A DNA stretch of 64,000 nucleotides from UBA6163 sp031411655 (GTDB lineage Bacteria; Planctomycetota; Planctomycetia; Pirellulales; Pirellulaceae): contig JANOBM010000157.1 in NCBI GenBank assembly GCA_031411655.1, positions 1-64,000 of the forward strand. The letters are read 5' to 3'. The position numbers were made by a program, and so were the translations under genes. Below are positions 1 through 7,837 of this stretch, piece by piece (positions within the stretch are counted from its first letter, which is position 1; each line of letters starts with the position of its first letter). The notes below the pieces were generated by a model. It was not told the DNA's origin. It worked only from the letters and a program-made list of their open reading frames with translations, and did no database searches.

Positions 1-393
1 TGTCACTCGGACTTCGATGATCAGCGTGATGTCAGGCAAATGATGCTCAAGCAATAATGAAAGCGACTCGAAACCGGCGATATTTCCAGGCTTTTTGTCC
101 GACTCAAGATCTCTTAATACTAGCGGGAGGTCGTTCTCATCCTGGCCATCGGAGTCGTCGTAGATCACTTGGCCGTCCCGTGTGAATCGAACTACATCCG
201 TTATTTGCATCGATCGCAATGCCACATTGATTTCTTGCAAGATCGCAACAGCAGTAAAAGTTTCGTGCTCTTCCTTTTCAGAGAGCATCCCCAAGCTGAG
301 TATTTCGGCAAAGCGGCGAAATCCTTTGGTCGGTTTGCGTTGGATATGGGTGAGGTGGCTCGGATCGATATCCAGCAGTCCAGACATGTACAT
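1..393 (-). CDS. Hypothetical protein, C-terminus cut by window edge
   Basis: The reading frame runs open from an ATG at 393 to the window edge, so at least 131 codons are present and the C-terminus is missing. The predicted start reads MYMSGLLDIDPSHLTHIQRK. An upstream GGAG lies about 8 nt before the ATG, a good ribosome binding site; a second ATG two codons in is possible. The visible part is soluble, acidic in the middle and without a signal peptide or membrane helix. I do not recognise the family. It starts 3 nt after the stop of the upstream gene (397-828), so the two are probably co-transcribed. Confidence is for being a real gene, not for any function. Confidence 0.6.
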   Translation of the reverse strand, partial: MYMSGLLDIDPSHLTHIQRKPTKGFRRFAEILSLGMLSEKEEHETFTAVAILQEINVALRSMQITDVVRFTRDGQVIYDDSDGQDENDLPLVLRDLESDKKPGNIAGFESLSLLLEHHLPDITLIIEVRVT

Positions 394-396
394 GTT

Positions 397-828
397 TTAA
401 TCTCCAGGCGACTTGCAATTTCCACAAAATGCTCCAGTGGACCTTCCACTAGCCCAAAACTTTTCTGGTAGAGGCCCGAATCGCTCGCGATAAAGGCGCT
501 GTGTTTTCTCATGTTGTTCTTGATTCACGCTGTGGTTTTCGTCTGGCTGATGATGAATGAATCTCCCAAAACATTCTGCACAAAATTTCCCATACGCGCG
601 CGTGAAGAGGATGAACTCATGCCAAGTGAGGTCGACGCGATGCGACGGCGTCAAACGTTCGCAAGCATGTTCCGCGACAAGCGTCATGAACCTAATGGTT
701 TCCTGCAACGCTTGCCTAGCTTCATCTTCATCGCAAAACAGCACCCTACGAATTTTCGCGATTAACGCCGGATTCTCGGCGAACACTCCCGCAACAAGAC
801 TTTCCGGGCAGGGATTGGAATCGTTCAT
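397..828 (-). CDS. Small protein resembling glycine-rich-domain (GRDP-like) proteins
   Basis: A 143-residue soluble protein. The core VDLTWHEFILFTRAYGKFC, followed by FGRFIHHQP, resembles the conserved block of short bacterial proteins annotated 'glycine-rich domain-containing protein-like' (relatives of plant GRDP); their biochemical role is unknown to me. Several His and Cys residues, including a terminal CGNCKSPGD, could bind metal. I chose the ATG at 828 over the in-frame TTG at 837 because it forms an ATGA overlap with the upstream frame (825-1013). The next gene starts 3 nt downstream. The family assignment comes from motif recall only. Confidence 0.6.
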   Translation of the reverse strand: MNDSNPCPESLVAGVFAENPALIAKIRRVLFCDEDEARQALQETIRFMTLVAEHACERLTPSHRVDLTWHEFILFTRAYGKFCAECFGRFIHHQPDENHSVNQEQHEKTQRLYRERFGPLPEKFWASGRSTGAFCGNCKSPGD

Positions 829-1013
829 GGGCGCCAAAAAGTGGAGACTTGATCTTCGAGGTTGAGATTAACGCGACCGCTCGGTGAAAACGTGGCAATG
901 TCCATTGTCTCAAAAAACACGTCTCTAAAGGAACCACAGAGCGATCCATCTGAAAGCACCCGAAATTGTATCCATGGGCCAACGGTCGCGGTGTATGCCC
1001 AGCGAAAAATCAA
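825..1013 (-). CDS. Possible small gene or gene remnant
   Basis: A 62-codon frame beginning at a TTG and ending in an ATGA overlap with the next gene. Its product (…GPWIQFRVLSDGSLCGSF…) has protein-like composition, and the stop-start coupling is the main reason to list it. No Shine-Dalgarno motif or ATG is visible, and the frame is closed by a stop about 24 nt upstream of the TTG. It could be a true small protein or the 3' remnant of a longer, decayed gene. Function unknown. Confidence 0.3.
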   Translation of the reverse strand: MIFRWAYTATVGPWIQFRVLSDGSLCGSFRDVFFETMDIATFSPSGRVNLNLEDQVSTFWRP

Positions 1014-1533
1014 GGAACCGAGACATCGGAGTAAAGGTTAATCCGAATGGCTAAACCGAACGAGCTTCCAAGTCTCGCGTTTTCAAATACTCGAACACGA
1101 TAGTCGCTAAGGATGGAAGCTCTCGGCAGTCGCTTGTTGTGATAGGGCATGCTCCGTCAGACGGTCGCAGAATTACGGATCGCTTCTATTGAATCGCGTT
1201 ACGAGAGGATTCCGTGACTTCGATCAACCATTCGTGGAGCGACAGATCGCCCATGCTAATCGAATGTGAAATGTGTTCGCTCATCAGCGAGAAATGCTCC
1301 GTTGCAAATTCACTCAAATGGGGAATGCGAAACGTGCCGCACGAAACAGAACGGCTTAATCGATACAGACTCCGCAGGCATCGTGAGCAAGAATAGGTGG
1401 ACGAGTTACATTCGCATCCAGGAATCGTTTACGATAGGTTGTTGCCGTCCCCCCTGGATTCTTTGAGAGAAGCACTCAGCAGTTCGTCGTATCAGGGGGC
1501 ATCTTTCTTGTCCAATGTAAAGGAACCTTCTCC
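1014..1533. other. Intergenic region, nothing recognised
   Basis: About 520 bases between the minus-strand cluster and the plus-strand acetolactate synthase gene. Short open frames here have no protein-like composition. It must contain the promoter for the alsS-like gene and probably one for the minus-strand cluster, but I see no convincing -35/-10 pair, tRNA or terminator. Confidence 0.5.
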
Positions 1534-3174
1534 ATGAAAGCGTCGGACCTGTTTGTAAAGGCGTTGGAAGCGGAAGGAGTGCGGTACATTTTCGGCATTC
1601 CCGGAGAAGAAAACCTCGACATGCTTGAATCGCTGTCGGGCTCGTCGATTGAATTGATACTCACTCGGCATGAGCAAGCAGCCGGTTTCATGGCGGCAAC
1701 GGTGGGCCGGCTGACCGGGCAAGTGGGCGTTTGCTTGGCGACGCTCGGACCGGGAGCAACGAATCTCGTCACGGCTGCCGCCTATGCTCAACTAGGCGGA
1801 ATGCCGATGTTGATGGTGACCGGTCAGAAACCGGTAAAGTCCAGCAAGCAGGGACAATTTCAAATCATTGATGTCGTCGACATGATGAAGCCACTCACTA
1901 AGTACACAAAGCAACTAGTGAGTGGTGAATCCATTCCCTCTCGAATTCGGGAAGCATTTCGGTTAGCGCAAGAAGAAAAACCGGGTGCCGTTCATCTGGA
2001 GTTTCCAGAAGACATTGCTCGTGAAATGGTCGCTGCGAGGCCAGTTCCCGCTAGCCACGTTCGGCGTCCGACATCCGAGGAGAAATCGATTCGGGAAGCG
2101 GTCGAAATGATCGAGAAATCGCGTCATCCGATGTTGCTGGTTGGTGCGGGCGCCAATCGCAAATTAACTCGCAGCATGCTGCGTCAGTTCATCGACAAAA
2201 CATCCATTCCGTTTGTCACCACGCAAATGGGAAAAGGCGTAATCGATGAGAATGACAAGCTTTTTCTTGGCAACACCGCACTCTCCGCAGGCGACTTTGT
2301 ACATCGCGCTGTCGATGCGGCAGACGTGATCATTAATGTAGGTCATGATGTCGTCGAAAAGCCACCGTTTTTCATGAAGCCCGGCGGCGTCAAGGTGATT
2401 CATGTCAATTTCAGTTCGGCGTCGGTTGATCCGGTTTATTTTCCCCAGCTTGAAGTCGTTGGGGATATCGCCAATTCGATTTGGCAGATTACGCAGCGGA
2501 TCCTTCCCAAAGGCCACTGGGATTTTGCGCGTTTTAGAGAAGTACAAGCCGCAGGTGACGCGCATTTATTGGAGGGTGCAACCGATAATCGGTTTCCCAT
2601 CTATCCACAGCGCCTTGTCGCTGATGTGCGTCGTGCGATGCCGCAGGATGGCATCATTGCACTCGACAATGGTGTTTATAAGATTTGGTTTGCACGTAAC
2701 TATCGGGCTAATGCGCCGAATACCGTATTGCTCGATAACGCCCTGGCAACGATGGGCGCCGGATTGCCATCAGCGATCGCGGCCAGGCTTGTGCATCCTG
2801 ATCGAAAGGTAATGGCGATTTGTGGTGATGGTGGATTCATGATGAATTCGCAAGAGCTGGAAACGTGCGTGCGGTTGGGGATTCAAATTGTGGTTCTGGT
2901 TTTGCGAGATAATGCTTATGGAATGATCAAGTGGAAGCAATCGCATATGGGATTAAAGCCGTTCGGACTCGATTATGGTAACCCCGATTTTGTTAAGTAT
3001 GCGGAGGCATATGGTGCCAATGGATATCGAGTTCAGAGCGCCAGCGAATTGCTTTCACTGATCGAACGCTGCCATGCGACCGCGGGAGTCCATGTGATCG
3101 AAGTACCGATCGATTATTCGGACAATGATCGAATCTTAAATCACGAGATCCAAGAGCGAAGTGCTGCGATATGA
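1534..3174 (+). CDS. alsS: Acetolactate synthase, catabolic AlsS type
   Basis: A 546-aa thiamine-diphosphate enzyme that would join two pyruvates to acetolactate with loss of CO2. The N-terminal PYR domain has the ThDP-activating glutamate in TRHEQAAGF (Glu47). The C-terminal domain has the ThDP/Mg motif GDGGFMMNSQELETC…N (around residues 430-460). Length and the MMNSQELET/NAYGMIKWKQ pattern fit the single-subunit catabolic AlsS/BudB group better than the anabolic IlvB group, and no ilvN-type regulatory subunit follows. AAGGA lies about 13 nt before the ATG. The stop overlaps the next start (ATGA), so it is coupled to an aldehyde dehydrogenase. A related ThDP lyase with another 2-keto acid substrate is possible; the pairing with an ALDH would fit an aldehyde-producing reaction. 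Confidence 0.8.
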   Translation: MKASDLFVKALEAEGVRYIFGIPGEENLDMLESLSGSSIELILTRHEQAAGFMAATVGRLTGQVGVCLATLGPGATNLVTAAAYAQLGGMPMLMVTGQKPVKSSKQGQFQIIDVVDMMKPLTKYTKQLVSGESIPSRIREAFRLAQEEKPGAVHLEFPEDIAREMVAARPVPASHVRRPTSEEKSIREAVEMIEKSRHPMLLVGAGANRKLTRSMLRQFIDKTSIPFVTTQMGKGVIDENDKLFLGNTALSAGDFVHRAVDAADVIINVGHDVVEKPPFFMKPGGVKVIHVNFSSASVDPVYFPQLEVVGDIANSIWQITQRILPKGHWDFARFREVQAAGDAHLLEGATDNRFPIYPQRLVADVRRAMPQDGIIALDNGVYKIWFARNYRANAPNTVLLDNALATMGAGLPSAIAARLVHPDRKVMAICGDGGFMMNSQELETCVRLGIQIVVLVLRDNAYGMIKWKQSHMGLKPFGLDYGNPDFVKYAEAYGANGYRVQSASELLSLIERCHATAGVHVIEVPIDYSDNDRILNHEIQERSAAI

Positions 3175-4628
3175 ATACTCTCAAAGCCACTTATCCCTAT
3201 TACCTCGCGAACCAGGCCGAGTCGCCTAATTACGACCTTGAAGTCATCGACAAATATTCTGGGGAGGTTGCATGTCGAGTCGCCGTCGCCGATGCGGATG
3301 CCATTTCGCGAGGAATTGCTGCCGCCGTGGATGCGACCGCACCGATGTCGCGGATGCCGGCCTACGAGCGTCAGAACGTTTTGCAGCACTGCGTCGACCG
3401 GTTTCGATCTCGCTTCGAGGAGCTTGCATACTCGCTTTGCGTGGAAGCCGGAAAACCGATCAAAGACGCGCGGGGTGAGGTCTCGCGATTGATCGATACG
3501 TTTCGTATTGCTGCGGAGGAATCGGTTCGGCAAACCGGAGAGGTGATGAACCTTGAAATCTCACCACGTGCACGCGGATATCGGGGAATGTGGAAACGCG
3601 TTCCGATCGGGCCATGCTCCTTCATTGCTCCTTTTAATTTCCCCCTTAATTTAGCCGCTCACAAAATCGCGCCAGCGATTGCCGTAGGGTGCCCTTTTGT
3701 ACTGAAACCCGCCAGTCGAACGCCGATTGGCGCGATCACCATTGGCGAAATCTTAGCGGAGACAGATCTTCCGCGAGGCGCATTCTCGATTTTGCCATGC
3801 AGTCGCGACGGCGCGGATCTGTTCACCGTCGACGAGCGATTGAAATTGCTAAGCTTCACTGGTTCGCCCGATGTTGGGTGGAAATTAAAAGCGCAGGCGG
3901 GTAAGAAAAAAGTTGTCCTTGAACTCGGTGGTAATGCGGCCTGTATCGTCGAACCGGATACCGATTTGGACGATGCAATCGGACGACTCGTGATCGGTGC
4001 CTTTTATCAGTCGGGCCAAAGCTGCATTGGTGTCCAACGGGTGCTCATTCATCATTCTATCTATGACGAGGTCCGTAACCGATTCGTTGCGGCGACAAAG
4101 GAACTCATCGCTGGCGATCCCAAAGATGAGCGCACGTTTATCGGTCCGATGATTAGTGAAAGCGAAGCCAAGCGACTTGGCGACTGGATTGATGCTGCGA
4201 TTCGTGCCGGTGGACGAGTGCTCTGTGGCGGCAACCGTGTCGGCGCAATGCTCGAGGCCACTCTGTTGGAAAACGTCCCTCAAGATCAAGATCTCTGCAC
4301 GAAAGAAGCGTTTGGCCCTGTGGCAGTCTTGAGCGCCTATGACACCTTTGATGATGCACTGCAGCAGGTTAACGATAGTGCTTTTGGTCTTCAGGCAGGA
4401 ATCTTCACTCGCGACTTGTACAAAATGCAACAAGCTTGGGATGAACTTGACGTGGGCGGCGTACTCATCGGCGATGTGCCATCGTGGCGAGTCGACAACA
4501 TGCCATACGGCGGAGTGAAGGATAGCGGGTTGGGACGCGAAGGTATCCGTTTTGCCATGGAAGATATGACTGAGATTCGAAACCTTGTCATCCGTACGCC
4601 GCCAAACAACGTGAATACGAGCCGGTAA
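3171..4628 (+). CDS. NAD(P)-dependent aldehyde dehydrogenase
   Basis: A 485-aa soluble ALDH-superfamily enzyme oxidising an aldehyde to an acid. The general-base glutamate is in LELGGNAACIVE (Glu251) and the nucleophilic cysteine in YQSGQSCIGVQR (Cys285). An FNFPLNLAAHKIAPA segment and a C-terminal PYGGVKDSGLGREG motif are also typical, and the length is normal for the family. It overlaps the acetolactate synthase by 4 nt (ATGA), implying translational coupling and a shared pathway. The substrate cannot be read from sequence; the pairing suggests an aldehyde made or released by the upstream ThDP enzyme, or a shared short-chain sugar-derived intermediate such as lactaldehyde, but this is inference. 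Confidence 0.85.
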   Translation: MNTLKATYPYYLANQAESPNYDLEVIDKYSGEVACRVAVADADAISRGIAAAVDATAPMSRMPAYERQNVLQHCVDRFRSRFEELAYSLCVEAGKPIKDARGEVSRLIDTFRIAAEESVRQTGEVMNLEISPRARGYRGMWKRVPIGPCSFIAPFNFPLNLAAHKIAPAIAVGCPFVLKPASRTPIGAITIGEILAETDLPRGAFSILPCSRDGADLFTVDERLKLLSFTGSPDVGWKLKAQAGKKKVVLELGGNAACIVEPDTDLDDAIGRLVIGAFYQSGQSCIGVQRVLIHHSIYDEVRNRFVAATKELIAGDPKDERTFIGPMISESEAKRLGDWIDAAIRAGGRVLCGGNRVGAMLEATLLENVPQDQDLCTKEAFGPVAVLSAYDTFDDALQQVNDSAFGLQAGIFTRDLYKMQQAWDELDVGGVLIGDVPSWRVDNMPYGGVKDSGLGREGIRFAMEDMTEIRNLVIRTPPNNVNTSR

Positions 4629-4797
4629 TGGTACGCTCGTCGCACTTTTTTTTTCGCCGACGAATTGACAGAACATTTGGCACGGTCCCTCGAATTCGAA
4701 GATTCCCTCCGCTGTAGTCACCTGGCCCTACAGTCTCTATGCTCTCCACCGCTCAGTCGACGTGATTCTGCCACGTCATGGGACCTATCTTAAATGT

Positions 4798-5820
4798 CTA
4801 AGGCTGGCCGTTCGCCGCCAAGGGCAATGGAGCCAACCTAACGGTTACGGACCGATGGTCGGACCCCATCTCGGATCCGACCGTGTGGCGTTGGCATGTT
4901 AGGTTTTCGTCGATAAGGGCATGGTCGAGCGCAAGCCCAAACGGGAAGTACGGATAGCGATACCAAGTAGGCGTTATGATGAATCGGCTGCTGGCTCGCC
5001 GTAAGCCGCTTTGTGTTTCAAAGAATTGAAAATGGGGCGACCAGGGAGTGAGATTCAGATCCCCGACGAGAACGGCTGGCATCTCCGGATTCCGGTCCGT
5101 GTATTCGCGTATTTTCAATGCCAACTCTCGCAAATGCTCGTTGCGAAGCTCGTAATTCCGTTGTCCTATTGGCGGCAGTGGATGAGTGGCGAAGATTCGA
5201 TACGACTTTCCTCGCACACTTACCGTCGCGGAAATTGACTCAATTTCTGTATTCAGTTGGAAGATGTCGTGGTCTTCCATGGGATGTCGCGAGTACAAAC
5301 CGATTCCAAAGTTGTCCCGATCTTTAGGACGAATGATTTGATGCGGATACGTTGCGGCCAAGTCGGTTTCAAAAACATGGGCGAGCGACGAGCTGAGCTC
5401 AAGGATGACGATTACATCGGGAGCCTGGCTTAAAACTTCAGAGACAATGTCGTTGTATCGATGGTTCTGAGTGAGCACGTTGGCAAGTGTTATGGTCATT
5501 TGGTTGGTGTCGGACGATTTCTCATTTATTATTGGAATCGCTTCCAAAATCCAAATCGAATGGACTGACAAACAAATGGACATGATTGTCAACCAACCCC
5601 ATCGTCGAAACGCGATACAAAACCCTGCTACGACCAGCAAGGCTAAGAGTTGCTGAATGCGAAGGTTTGCCAATAGGTCTGCGAGCCAATGACGCGTTGC
5701 GAAAAATGTTAACAACGTAGTTCCCGACAGCAACGCCACGAACGTTCGGCATAGAGTCCAAGCCACTTTCACAAGTGCGTGTGACGGCTCGCCCGTATCA
5801 TTCCTAGCAGGGTTGGTCAT
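4798..5820 (-). CDS. Membrane-anchored endonuclease/exonuclease/phosphatase-family protein
   Basis: A 340-aa protein with three predicted N-terminal membrane helices (roughly residues 22-105), then a catalytic domain of the EEP (DNase I/phosphodiesterase) superfamily. Motifs seen are VILELSS (metal-binding Glu), FATHPLPP, AVLVGDLNLTPWS (Asp/Asn pair) and GSDHRSVTVRL (catalytic Asp-His). The active site should face the outside of the cytoplasmic membrane. The architecture is common in planctomycetes and proteobacteria and the substrate is unknown; a phosphodiester (nucleic acid or phospholipid headgroup) is likely. It lies downstream of the sulfatase with about 100 nt between them, so co-transcription is possible. 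Confidence 0.8.
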   Translation of the reverse strand: MTNPARNDTGEPSHALVKVAWTLCRTFVALLSGTTLLTFFATRHWLADLLANLRIQQLLALLVVAGFCIAFRRWGWLTIMSICLSVHSIWILEAIPIINEKSSDTNQMTITLANVLTQNHRYNDIVSEVLSQAPDVIVILELSSSLAHVFETDLAATYPHQIIRPKDRDNFGIGLYSRHPMEDHDIFQLNTEIESISATVSVRGKSYRIFATHPLPPIGQRNYELRNEHLRELALKIREYTDRNPEMPAVLVGDLNLTPWSPHFQFFETQSGLRRASSRFIITPTWYRYPYFPFGLALDHALIDENLTCQRHTVGSEMGSDHRSVTVRLAPLPLAANGQP

Positions 5821-5922
5821 AGTGAGAAAACGGGACCACCGGTTTGGCTGGCGTCAGAATACAACTTGTCGACTGGTCTGCGCATCGCTTTACGCCGAAT
5901 GAGCGCGACGACGTGCAATTGC

Positions 5923-7359
5923 TTATTGCTTTGCACCGGCTTTTGCTGCTCGACCGGCCTTACGTTTGCGATTTCGATCACCCTCATCGTTTACCTTCGA
6001 TTTGCCTGGACTTTTCAACTCGGCAACATTGACGCTAGGAAGGTGTTTCGCCAGCTCAGCCTTGAAGGCGATGTACTCGGGCTGATTGGCAACGTTCGTC
6101 CATTCATATTCGTCGTTGTTGTGATCGTACAGTTCCTCACCACCATCGGCATAATGGATGTAACGCCACCGTTCTGTCCGCACGGCATGGTTGTTTTGCC
6201 CAAACGTTGTAACGGCAACGTGGTCCCAAGTCATGCCTGGATTTGCAAGCAGAGTTTTGATATTGTTACCTTCGACCCAGCCTGGCGTTTCGATCCCTGT
6301 CAGATCACAAAGGGTTGGATAAATGCTCATGAAATCGACGGGACGTTGGCAGACGCCCCCGGGTGTTGTGACACCAGGTACAACCCAGATGAATGGCGCG
6401 CGTGTCGCTTCCTCCCAAAGAGCAAACTTTCGCCAATGCTCTTTTTCACCGAGATGCCAACCGTGATCTCCCCAAAGACAAATGATGGTCGATTCTTTAT
6501 GCGGAGACGCTTCATAGGCATCCAGCACGCGACCGATCTGCCCGTCAAGATACGAGATCGCGGCGAGGTAGGCTTGGATGGCTTCTTTCCATCGACCCGA
6601 TGCAAGGACGGCAGCATGATCGCCGCTTGCTTTCGCCATTTTGAGGCCAGCGGGCGGCACATCCATTAAGTCATCTGTCTTGGTCGGGGGTAACTCAATA
6701 TCAGCCAATGGGTGCATGTCAAAATATTTCTGCGGCACATTCCAAGGCATGTGTGGCTTGTGAAAGCCGAGGGTTAGAAAGAAAGGTTTTTCATGCGTTT
6801 TTCCGAGTTGCAAAATGCCATAGTCCGCAATGCTTGTGTCGGAAACCGCCTCATCTCCTCCGTCGATGGGGCCAAATGCGATGCCACCGATACTGCGATC
6901 ATCAATCCTGTGCCTAACCATGGACTCGTCTCCTGTTTCAGTCCATTGTTGGCTCCAACCGAGTCCCCCGTGCCAAAGCTTACCGATACCCAGTGTGTCG
7001 TATCCCGCGTTCTTGAATTGCATGACAAGCGATTCCTCTGGTTTAACTCCATTGGTGTAAGGATGTCCGTTGTCATAAATGCCCGTTGCGCCAGGTCGTT
7101 TACCACTCAATAAAGCCGCACGTGACGGATTGCAGACGGGCGCAACGCAATGCGCATTGGTGAACGTAACGCCCATTTGAGCAAGGCGATCCAAATGGGG
7201 TGTTTTTGTCTGCTTATTACGTCCAAGGTGACCTACCCAGTGATTCAGGTCATCAACCGCGATAAACACAACGTTGCGCCGGAGCAATGCGTCCGCTGCG
7301 TGGATTGAGACAGATTGCAGGAATAGCAATAGAAAAGCAAATGCAAAAATTTTTATCAT
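5923..7359 (-). CDS. Secreted sulfatase, iduronate-2-sulfatase-like
   Basis: A 478-aa type I sulfatase. The signature C-x-P-S-R is present as APVCNPSRAALLSGKRPG, with Cys76 the residue to be converted to formylglycine. Metal-binding aspartates occur in VVFIAVDDLNHW and later in LWGDHGWHLGEKEHW. The order NVVFIAVDDLN…TPHLDRLA…GIGKLWHGG matches the IDS-like subfamily that planctomycetes encode in many copies for sulfated polysaccharides. I chose the ATG at 7359 because it gives a good signal peptide (MIKIFAFAFLLLFLQSVSIHA); an in-frame upstream start would add 37 residues without signal-peptide character. The C-terminus ends in a Lys/Arg/Ala-rich tail. No formylglycine-generating enzyme is in the window. 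Confidence 0.88.
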   Translation of the reverse strand: MIKIFAFAFLLLFLQSVSIHAADALLRRNVVFIAVDDLNHWVGHLGRNKQTKTPHLDRLAQMGVTFTNAHCVAPVCNPSRAALLSGKRPGATGIYDNGHPYTNGVKPEESLVMQFKNAGYDTLGIGKLWHGGLGWSQQWTETGDESMVRHRIDDRSIGGIAFGPIDGGDEAVSDTSIADYGILQLGKTHEKPFFLTLGFHKPHMPWNVPQKYFDMHPLADIELPPTKTDDLMDVPPAGLKMAKASGDHAAVLASGRWKEAIQAYLAAISYLDGQIGRVLDAYEASPHKESTIICLWGDHGWHLGEKEHWRKFALWEEATRAPFIWVVPGVTTPGGVCQRPVDFMSIYPTLCDLTGIETPGWVEGNNIKTLLANPGMTWDHVAVTTFGQNNHAVRTERWRYIHYADGGEELYDHNNDEYEWTNVANQPEYIAFKAELAKHLPSVNVAELKSPGKSKVNDEGDRNRKRKAGRAAKAGAKQ

Positions 7360-7837
7360 TGAACGGTATCTCAAGCAGATGATGCCACGAAAGTTGTTTC
7401 TGACCAATGCTACGGAATCCAAGCATTCTGTCTTGCTTTCGGAGGGGCAAGTGAGGTTTTGATTCGCCAAACGAGAATGCTTTGAGAGGCAAGCCGTTAT
7501 TGTATTGAATTGTCTCGTTCTTTGTTGCTCAAATCAAAAATGGCTGGAGTGTGCTTGAGGAGTCCGTACGGCGACGCACTGGGAAGTCGGAACGCCAAGT
7601 TAGAGAGCGGGAATGGAGCGATTGAAACTGCCTTCAGCAACCGCAAACATTACGTTGGGGTTTGTCTTTACTACTAACTCTTGATAATTCATCAAAACTC
7701 GCGTCGCACCCCAGCGCGGAATCCGAATTCATTCCTAGGAAAAGCCGGCCGTTCACCGGTACACATCCGAGGATGAAGGAAAGTTAAATATAGAAATGTC
7801 AATCATTTTCATGGTTGGGCTGGCCGGAAAGTGCTTG
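7360..7837. other. Intergenic region between sulfatase and the cobalamin operon end
   Basis: About 480 bases without a supported gene. It should contain the promoter of the sulfatase and the end of the long cobalamin operon. Two weak inverted repeats are visible: TTGAT-aattc-ATCAA at 7681-7695, and a short CCGG/CCGG pair near 7747-7762 that on the minus strand is followed by a few T residues. Neither is strong enough to call as a terminator or operator. Confidence 0.4.

Noticed and set aside
3885..4721. 278-codon open frame on the minus strand
   Set aside because: Antisense to the well-supported aldehyde dehydrogenase, with no recognisable motif.
5866..6669. 267-codon open frame on the plus strand
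   Set aside because: Lies opposite the sulfatase, which has intact catalytic motifs; composition is shadow-like.
7681..7695. TTGAT-aattc-ATCAA palindrome as an operator
   Set aside because: Short and AT-rich, expected by chance; no second copy seen near the sulfatase or other genes.
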